From assembly GCA_012719195.1 (NCBI GenBank), contig JAAYAV010000177.1:1-17048 (forward strand): a stretch of 17,048 nucleotides of DNA, written 5' to 3'. Shown here piece after piece: positions 1 through 4,866 of this stretch (positions within the stretch are counted from its first letter, which is position 1; each line of letters starts with the position of its first letter). Position numbers and translations under genes: made by a program. Source of the stretch: Anaerolineae bacterium (GTDB lineage: Bacteria; Chloroflexota; Anaerolineae; DRVO01). Under the pieces are notes generated by a model that did not search any database, had not been told where the DNA came from, and was given only the letters and a program-made list of their open reading frames with translations.

Positions 1-1007
1 GAATTGTAACGCATGGCTAGGTCGCGGATAGGTTGGAAGAAGCGCCCCACGTAGAGCCAGAAGGCCACCAGCGCGCCTTCGGTGAGGTTCCCGGCCAGCA
101 CTTCCCGTCCGCCGAACCAGACCACCATGGCCACGGCAAGGGCGTTGGTGAACTCGACCGAGGGGAAGTAGATGGCCGAGAGCCGAGACGCATACAGGTT
201 CATGTTGAGATTGTGCCGGTTGATGCCCCGGAAGATGCTGAAGTTGAGGGTCTCCCGGACCAGCGACTGCACGACCCGGACACCATTAATGTTCTCAGCC
301 AAGCTCCCGTTGATGCGCGATATGGCCTGCCGCACCTCGCGGTAGCTGTCTCGGGCCTTGGCACGCCATATGAAGGTGCCCACGGCCATGAGCGGCAGTA
401 CGGTGAACGTTAGCAGGGACAGCTTGAGGTCCATGAACAGCATCACGCCCACGATACCGAAGAGCACGAAGGTGTCATTCACCACCTGCACGATGGCCCA
501 GGTGGCGAAGTCCTCGAGCACATGCACGTCCGAGGTCATGCGGGAGATGATCCGCCCGACCTCATGGGTGTCGAAGTAGCTCATTGACAGCCGCTGCAGG
601 TGGGCGAACATCTGCGTGCGGATGTCGTACATGATCCCCTGCCCGGTGCGCGACAGGATGTCAGCCTGCTTGACGCGGATCCGCCAGGCGGCCAGGTTCA
701 GTGCGGTCAGTCCGGCCACGGCCAGCATCAGGGCGGACCAGTTCTCGGCGACGATGCCCTCGTCGATGGCTAGACTAACGACATAGGGCCCGGCGAGGCT
801 CAGTGCCGACGCCGAGACCACAAGGACCATGGCGAAGGCCAGCCTTCTCCGGTAGGGGAATATGTAGCCTGCCAGGCGGCGGGCCACATTGGGGTCGTAC
901 TCCGCGTAGCGGTCGTCCACTTGGTCCGGACGCTGGACGGCGGGCTTCTCCTCGGGAGCGGGCACGGCTTGCGTGGCCGGAACCTTGGCTGCGCGCCTAC
1001 CGGCCAT
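1..1007 (-). CDS. ABC exporter half-transporter, second subunit (partial, 3' end outside window)
   Basis: Reading from the ATG at 1007 into the window edge gives about 335 residues with no stop. They form an N-terminal cytoplasmic tail rich in Pro, Ala and Gln, then the six-helix type-1 exporter membrane domain. Conserved coupling segments are visible (RTGQGIMYDIRTQMF, MSYFDTHEVGRIISRMTSD and QSLVRE). The ATPase domain lies beyond position 1, so its motifs cannot be checked. The start is set by AAGGAG seven bases upstream and overlaps the end of the preceding ABC gene by 11 bases, so the two are cotranscribed and probably translationally coupled. By family logic this subunit should carry the intact catalytic Glu and switch His, complementing the degenerate partner. 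Membrane-located lipid, drug or peptide export is inferred; the substrate is unknown. Confidence 0.9.
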   Translation of the reverse strand, partial: MAGRRAAKVPATQAVPAPEEKPAVQRPDQVDDRYAEYDPNVARRLAGYIFPYRRRLAFAMVLVVSASALSLAGPYVVSLAIDEGIVAENWSALMLAVAGLTALNLAAWRIRVKQADILSRTGQGIMYDIRTQMFAHLQRLSMSYFDTHEVGRIISRMTSDVHVLEDFATWAIVQVVNDTFVLFGIVGVMLFMDLKLSLLTFTVLPLMAVGTFIWRAKARDSYREVRQAISRINGSLAENINGVRVVQSLVRETLNFSIFRGINRHNLNMNLYASRLSAIYFPSVEFTNALAVAMVVWFGGREVLAGNLTEGALVAFWLYVGRFFQPIRDLAMRYN

Positions 1008-2838
1008 AGCCGTTCTCCTTTCCAAGGGCAGGCCGGGTGCGGGCAGCTTCCCCGTCGGCCACGGCCCCGAACCCATCGCGAGCCAACTGCTCCTCCTGGT
1101 CGCGCAGCTGAAGGTCGTAGATGCGCCGGTAGAGACCACCTTGCTCCAGGAGCTCGGCGTGCGTGCCGCGCTCTGCCACCTTACCGTGATCCATGACCAG
1201 CACCAGGTCGGCCCCCTTGGCGGTGGTCAGGCGCTGGGCAATCACGAAGGTAGTCCGCCCAACCATGACCTCCGCCAGGGCTTGCTGAATCTGGTGCTCG
1301 GTCTCTGTGTCGACGGCCGCGGTAGCGTCATCGAGAACGAGGATGCGAGGGTCGAGCAGGATGGCCCGAGCTATGGAGACGCGCTGCCGTTGACCGCCGG
1401 AGAGGGTGTAGCCGCGCTCCCCCACGAAGGTGTCGTAGCCATCGGGGAAGGCCGTGATGAAGTCGTGTGCCTGGGCGACCTTGGCCGCGCGCGTGATCTC
1501 CTCGTCGGTGGCATCGGGGCGGCCGTAGGCGATGTTCTCGCGCACGGTGCCGGCAAAGAGCAGCGGTTCCTGCATCACGATGCCGACTTGTCGCCTCAGA
1601 GACTCGAGGGTGTAGCGGCGGATGTCCACCCCGTCGATCTTCACCGCGCCCTGAGTGACGTCGTAGAAGCGAGGAATCAAGCTGACCAGGGTGCTCTTGC
1701 CGGAGCCGGTCGAGCCGACGACGGCGATGGTCTGGTTGGGCGCCGCCTCGAAGGAGACATCGGTGATGGTTAGCGGGCCCACGCGCCCCGGCTCGCGCCC
1801 GGAGTAGCGGAAGCTAACGCCCTCGAATGCGACCGTGCCTTGGAACTGAGGCGCCTCCACCGCGTCCGGCGCGTCGGCGACTTCCGACTGAGTGTCGAGG
1901 ATCTCGAAGATGCGCTCGCCGGCAGCCGTGGCCTCGGTGGCCGAGTTCACGATCTCGCCGATGCTCTGGATCGGCCCCGCCAGCAGGGCCAGGTAGCTGC
2001 TGAAGGCGACGAGCACGCCCACGGTGAGTTCGCCTCGAATGGCTCGGGGGCCGCCGTAGAGCAGGAGCAGGGTGGTACAGAGACTGAAGAGGAAGATATT
2101 GGTCTGGTTGTTGGTGACCCAGTAACGGATGGACTGCAGTCGCTGCCGCCGGACACGGTCCACTTCGACGTTGAACTTGCGCATCTCGTACTGCTCGCGG
2201 GCGAAGGCACGCACTACCTGCGCTCCGAGGAGGTTCTCCTGCAGCACTGTGGTCATCACGGCGAACTGCTGCTGGATGGCGCGGAAGATGGGCCGGATGC
2301 GCTGGCGGAAGACCACCGCCATCACGGCCACCACCGGAAGCGGCAGTATGGACACCGCTGCCAGTTTCCAGTCCGTGGTGAAGAGGACGGCAAGGGCAAT
2401 GACGGTCATGAGCAGGATGTTGATGGCCTGCATGATTGCCCAGCCCGAGAACCGCAACACGGCGTTGACGTCGGACGTGCAGCGCGAGATCAGCTGTCCG
2501 GTCTCGGTGCGGTCGTGGAAGGCGAAGGAGAGGTGCTGCACGTGGTCGTAGAGGTCGTTGCGGATGTCGTACGCCATGTTCTCGGCCAGCCAGGCGTGCA
2601 GGTATCGCTGCCCGAACGAGAAGACAGCGGAGGCCGCGCTGATGCCGATGATGATGAGCGCTGCTCGGTCAATCAGCCCCGGGTTACGGCCCGCCAATCC
2701 GACATCGATCACATTCCGGATGACCATGGGAACGACCAGCCCGGTGACGGTGGTTACGGTCATGCAGAGGTAGGTGACCACCGCCTGCCGCCAGTAGCGC
2801 AGCAGATAGCGGCTGACCAGGCGTTTCAGCGTATCCAT
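997..2838 (-). CDS. ABC exporter half-transporter with degenerate ATPase site (heterodimeric type)
   Basis: The 613-residue protein has a six-helix exporter membrane domain (about residues 15-310) fused to an ATPase domain (about 340-580). Walker A GSTGSGKST has its Lys at 381, the signature LSGGQ is at 479-483, and Walker B is LVLDDATAAVD. The catalytic Glu is replaced by Asp504 and the switch His by Gln535 (VIAQRL). This E-to-D and H-to-Q pair is the known mark of the non-catalytic site in heterodimeric exporters such as BmrC/BmrD, LmrC/LmrD and TM287/288. The next gene overlaps this one by 11 bases and encodes the presumed partner. The ATG at 2838 is preceded by a weak SD (AGGAA) and overlaps a possible 34-codon leader ORF, so initiation may depend on coupling. 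Substrate unknown; multidrug or lipid export is the usual role. Confidence 0.93.
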   Translation of the reverse strand: MDTLKRLVSRYLLRYWRQAVVTYLCMTVTTVTGLVVPMVIRNVIDVGLAGRNPGLIDRAALIIIGISAASAVFSFGQRYLHAWLAENMAYDIRNDLYDHVQHLSFAFHDRTETGQLISRCTSDVNAVLRFSGWAIMQAINILLMTVIALAVLFTTDWKLAAVSILPLPVVAVMAVVFRQRIRPIFRAIQQQFAVMTTVLQENLLGAQVVRAFAREQYEMRKFNVEVDRVRRQRLQSIRYWVTNNQTNIFLFSLCTTLLLLYGGPRAIRGELTVGVLVAFSSYLALLAGPIQSIGEIVNSATEATAAGERIFEILDTQSEVADAPDAVEAPQFQGTVAFEGVSFRYSGREPGRVGPLTITDVSFEAAPNQTIAVVGSTGSGKSTLVSLIPRFYDVTQGAVKIDGVDIRRYTLESLRRQVGIVMQEPLLFAGTVRENIAYGRPDATDEEITRAAKVAQAHDFITAFPDGYDTFVGERGYTLSGGQRQRVSIARAILLDPRILVLDDATAAVDTETEHQIQQALAEVMVGRTTFVIAQRLTTAKGADLVLVMDHGKVAERGTHAELLEQGGLYRRIYDLQLRDQEEQLARDGFGAVADGEAARTRPALGKENGYGR

Positions 2839-2930
2839 CTAGATTCCTGAATGTGGCGGAACTGCCGGGGTTCGGGCAGCCGGGGGGCGTTGGCGGAGTG
2901 CGGTTCGGCGCTTTCCATGGGCTCTTTCAT
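2826..2930 (-). CDS. Candidate 34-residue leader ORF upstream of the ABC exporter
   Basis: An ATG at 2930 directly follows the SD AGGAG and opens 34 codons (start MKEPMESAEPHS, end QESRWIR). They end in TGA at 2826-2828, 13 bases inside the ABC gene but in another frame. The SD is the 3' arm of a 9-bp hairpin in the RNA. Small ORFs before heterodimeric ABC exporters are known (bmrB before bmrCD acts by ribosome-mediated attenuation), so a regulatory leader peptide is possible. It has no recognisable domain, many Pro/Arg/Ala codons expected by chance in GC-rich DNA, and could be spurious. Confidence 0.3.
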   Translation of the reverse strand: MKEPMESAEPHSANAPRLPEPRQFRHIQESRWIR

Positions 2931-2955
2931 CTCCTGGCGCGCGGACGCCAGGGAG
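2931..2955 (-). promoter_or_regulatory. Hairpin sequestering the SD of the leader ORF
   Basis: In minus-strand RNA, the arm at 2955-2946 (CTCCCTGGCG) pairs with 2939-2931 (CGCCAGGAG). This makes a 9-bp stem with one bulged base and a 6-base loop. The 3' arm contains the AGGAG that lies next to the ATG at 2930. Folding would hide this site, so translation of the small ORF could respond to ribosome state or RNA structure. Pairing is seen directly; the control role is inferred. Confidence 0.35.
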
Positions 2956-3017
2956 CCTCCTGTGGCCATATTGCGGGCGCGACCGGGTCGATAGGGCCGG
3001 CCTGCCGTCCAGCGGGC

Positions 3018-3047
3018 ATGCTAGCATAGGCGGCAAAGTGGGGGCAA
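3018..3047 (-). promoter_or_regulatory. Predicted sigma70-like promoter for the ABC exporter operon
   Basis: On the minus strand, -35 TTGCCC (3047-3042) is followed after 18 bases by an extended -10, TGC plus TAGCAT (hexamer 3023-3018). Transcription would start near 3011. That leaves about 80 bases to the leader ORF and about 170 to the ABC start, a long untranslated region that fits leader-based control. The -10 lies in the 10-bp palindrome ATGCTAGCAT. Confidence 0.4.
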
Positions 3048-3080
3048 GGCATCCGGCAGCGGCCTCCTCGAGTGGGCGCG

Positions 3081-3109
3081 TTGACCGGCGCGGCCGGGCT
3101 CTCTAGACT
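3081..3109 (+). promoter_or_regulatory. Predicted sigma70-like promoter for the sugar isomerase gene
   Basis: TTGACC (3081-3086) and TAGACT (3104-3109) are separated by exactly 17 bases and match the sigma70 consensus at 5/6 and 4/6 positions. Transcription would start near 3116, giving a leader of about 67 bases before the ATG at 3183. The promoter is divergent to the one at 3018-3047, and the two are framed by the inverted repeat at 2994-3142. Confidence 0.5.
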
Positions 3110-3182
3110 GAGCAGCTGGGGTGGCCGCTGGCAGGCCGGCCCCTGAAGATCAGCAAGAGCGGTACACTACGGAGGGATTCGG

Positions 3183-4001
3183 ATGATACGTCTGGCAGGA
3201 ATGACCAGCATCTTCCCCGACCTGACTCTTGAGGAGGGCCTGGCGGCATTGAGTCGCCATGGCTACCAGGGGCTGGAGGCGCGCGTCGAGTGGAAGCATC
3301 GCTCCGGGATTGAGGCGTCCCTGACGGCGGCGCAGCGGGCCGAAGTCCGCCGGAAGGTGGAAGACGCCGGCCTAACGGTTTGTGCCGTCGCTACCAGCGT
3401 TCGGGCCGCCGAGGGCGATCCCGAGGCGCGGGCCAAGCATATGCGAGACCTGGACGGCTACATTGACTTGGCCGCCGATCTGGGGGCGCAGTACGTCCGC
3501 ACCTTTGGCGGCCCCCGGCCACGCGACCGAGAGCTCAAGTACGTGGTGGACTACGTGGTTGAGGCCTACTCGTCGGTACTGGACCATGCCGCCGATCGGA
3601 GCGTGGTGGTGCTGATGGAGACTCACGACGATTGGTCCCATTCCAGCGAAGTGGCGGCGGTGGTGGAGCGGGTCAACCACCCGAACCTGAAAGTGCTCTG
3701 GGACATCATGCACCCGCAGCGCATGATGGAGAAGCCAGCGGAGACTTTCGGTGTCATCGGTCACCTCACGCGCCATCTGCACGCCCACGACGGTGTCTAC
3801 CCCGAAGGCGGCACCCGCATGGAAATGCGACCGCTCGGGGAAGGGGTGTTCGACCACGCAACGCCGCTGCGTCTGCTCGACGAGGCCGGCTTCGACGGCT
3901 TCTTCTCCGTGGAGGTGATCCACGCTCCCGGGAGCGATCACGACGCCGAGGGCGTGCTCCGCCAGTACTCGGAAGCGTTCCGCCGGATTATGGGCCCCTA
4001 G
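3183..4001 (+). CDS. Sugar phosphate isomerase/epimerase family protein (xylose isomerase-like TIM barrel)
   Basis: The 272-residue protein has the layout of the AP-endonuclease-2 / sugar isomerase TIM-barrel superfamily. It starts with MIRLAGMTSIFPDLTLEEGL and has a conserved G-Y-x-G-L-E strand. The usual metal ligands are visible: Glu146 (LMETHDDW), Asp174 (LWDIMHP), His200/His202 (HLHAHD) and Glu244 (FSVEV). Length and ligand order fit cytosolic hydroxypyruvate isomerase, tagatose/psicose epimerase or inosose-type enzymes, which cannot be told apart here. GGAGG seven bases upstream supports the ATG. The gene stands alone, is transcribed divergently from the ABC exporter and shares its control region, so common regulation is possible. 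Its end meets the phosphodiesterase gene tail to tail. Confidence 0.88.
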   Translation: MIRLAGMTSIFPDLTLEEGLAALSRHGYQGLEARVEWKHRSGIEASLTAAQRAEVRRKVEDAGLTVCAVATSVRAAEGDPEARAKHMRDLDGYIDLAADLGAQYVRTFGGPRPRDRELKYVVDYVVEAYSSVLDHAADRSVVVLMETHDDWSHSSEVAAVVERVNHPNLKVLWDIMHPQRMMEKPAETFGVIGHLTRHLHAHDGVYPEGGTRMEMRPLGEGVFDHATPLRLLDEAGFDGFFSVEVIHAPGSDHDAEGVLRQYSEAFRRIMGP

Positions 4002-4014
4002 GCTCCCGTCGGCG

Positions 4015-4050
4015 GGCAGGTCGGCTCCGGCTCTAGGAGTCCGACCTGCC
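4015..4050. terminator. Strong hairpin between convergent genes, possible bidirectional terminator
   Basis: GGCAGGTCGG (4015-4024) pairs perfectly with CCGACCTGCC (4041-4050). CTCC/GGAG inside adds four pairs after one bulged base, for 14 bp with a 7-base loop. It sits between the isomerase stop (4001) and the last codons of the phosphodiesterase, whose stop lies in the loop. Neither side has a clear T-run, so intrinsic termination is uncertain; it may instead protect 3' ends. Confidence 0.45.
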
Positions 4051-4752
4051 TACCGCACGGAGTCGGACGGCCACGTCCGGGGTGTTGGTGCACACGCCCC
4101 AGACGGGCAGGCGTAGCAGCGCAGCGAGCACTGCCGGCCGTTCTTCGTGCCACAGTACCACCCCCAGCCCGGCGCGAGGGTAATGCTCCAGCAGCTCCTT
4201 AGTTACCAGCCGGTCCGGTCGCGTCCCCTCAGACTGCCAGCAGAGGTGCACGAGGCTTGCTCCAGCCTGCAGCGCCTCCGGCGCCAGGTCGATCCCGGTG
4301 TGACCGCTCAGCCAAGCCGAAGGCACGCCTGGCAGTAGGGCCACGGCTTCCCGCACCAGGTCCGTGTCAAAGGAGCAGGTAACCAGAGCGGGAACGGATG
4401 AGTGGCGCCGCAGAGCCAGGGCCAGGGCGTAGGGAGCGCCGGGCGCCTTCAGTTCCACATAGAGACCGCAGCGCCGCGCGAAGTGCTCAAGCACTTCGTC
4501 GAGCGTGGGCACCCGTTCTCCCGCGCCCGCATCCAGAAGGCGCAAGGCTGCCAGCGACGTCTCCTCGACCAGACCGCGACCATCGGTGGTTGCGGCGAGG
4601 TCGGATGAGTGCAGCACCACCGGGTGACCGTCGGCTGTCAGCCGGACGTCGAGTTCGATCCAATCGGCTCCCTGGGCGACGGCGCGCTCGAAGGAGCGCA
4701 AGGTGTTCTCGGGCTCGTAGGCTGAGGCTCCTCGGTGTGCTATTATGCGCAA
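4033..4752 (-). CDS. Glycerophosphodiester phosphodiesterase (GDPD family)
   Basis: This cytosolic enzyme would hydrolyse glycerophosphodiesters to glycerol 3-phosphate and an alcohol. The GDPD signature is clear: HRGASAYEPENT (His6, Glu15), the metal pair Glu33/Asp35 in WIELDVRL, the second catalytic His48 in VVLHSSDL, and Glu100 in YVELK. The Asp that usually follows His48 is Ser. I use the TTG at 4752 (239 residues): GAGGGGAG lies seven bases before it, and the product begins MRIIAHRGAS as in the family. The longer GTG at 4782 has no SD and falls about where transcription should start from the -10 at 4790-4798. There is no signal peptide, which fits UgpQ-like rather than periplasmic GlpQ-like enzymes. 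The neighbours are not functionally linked. Confidence 0.9.
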   Translation of the reverse strand: MRIIAHRGASAYEPENTLRSFERAVAQGADWIELDVRLTADGHPVVLHSSDLAATTDGRGLVEETSLAALRLLDAGAGERVPTLDEVLEHFARRCGLYVELKAPGAPYALALALRRHSSVPALVTCSFDTDLVREAVALLPGVPSAWLSGHTGIDLAPEALQAGASLVHLCWQSEGTRPDRLVTKELLEHYPRAGLGVVLWHEERPAVLAALLRLPVWGVCTNTPDVAVRLRAVGRSDS

Positions 4753-4789
4753 GTAACGACTCCCCTCGGGCGAGACTGACACGCCGCCG

Positions 4790-4798
4790 ATGCTAGCA
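4790..4798 (-). promoter_or_regulatory. Extended -10 element for the GDPD gene
   Basis: On the minus strand TGC plus TAGCAT reads 4798 to 4790, identical to the extended -10 proposed for the ABC operon. No convincing -35 lies upstream. Transcription from about 4783 would give a 30-base leader with the GAGGGGAG SD before the TTG at 4752. Confidence 0.3.
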
Positions 4799-4866
4799 GG
4801 CCGCCGTCGGCTCAGCTAGCGTCAGAAGGTGGTTCGACCTCCCGGGTTCGCTTAAGGAGAAGAACG

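Larger units (their letters stand above)
2994..3142. repeat. Inverted repeat (13 bp perfect arms) framing two divergent promoters
   Basis: The arm GGGCCGGCCTGCC at 2994-3006 reappears as its exact reverse complement at 3130-3142. The similarity continues inward as CCGCTGG next to each arm: it abuts the right arm, and on the left it is separated from the shared CAGGCCGGCCC by ACGG. Each arm would lie about 5-26 bases inside its own predicted transcript, so both transcripts would begin with nearly the same segment. The core GGCCGGCC is palindromic but also occurs by chance elsewhere in this GC-rich window. No clear target-site duplication flanks the arms. Confidence 0.6.
2839..3182. other. 344-bp divergent intergenic control region
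   Basis: This is the only gap over 300 bases. From left to right it contains most of the candidate leader ORF (to 2930) with a small CTGCC/GGCAG hairpin inside it near 2862-2879, the SD hairpin (2931-2955), the left repeat arm (2994-3006), the minus-strand promoter (3018-3047), the plus-strand promoter (3081-3109), the right repeat arm (3130-3142) and a GGAGG SD just before the ATG at 3183. I see no tRNA or other structured RNA that I recognise. Confidence 0.7.

Noticed and set aside
1840..2850. Long plus-strand ORF (336 codons) opposite the ABC gene
   Set aside because: Antisense shadow in GC-rich DNA: His/Asp/Val-rich, no domain, and the minus strand encodes a clear ABC protein.
2839..3036. 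Minus-strand 65-codon ORF upstream of the ABC gene
   Set aside because: Arg/Pro-rich, no SD, and it starts ahead of the likely transcript start. The overlapping 34-codon ORF has a far better SD.
2994..3142. Interpretation of the inverted repeat as a MITE or insertion-sequence remnant
   Set aside because: No target-site duplication is visible, and the interior is explained by two well-spaced promoters.
4827..4856. GGTTCGACCTCCC-like T-arm sequence before polA
   Set aside because: No acceptor, D or anticodon arm can be folded around it; it is a chance resemblance.
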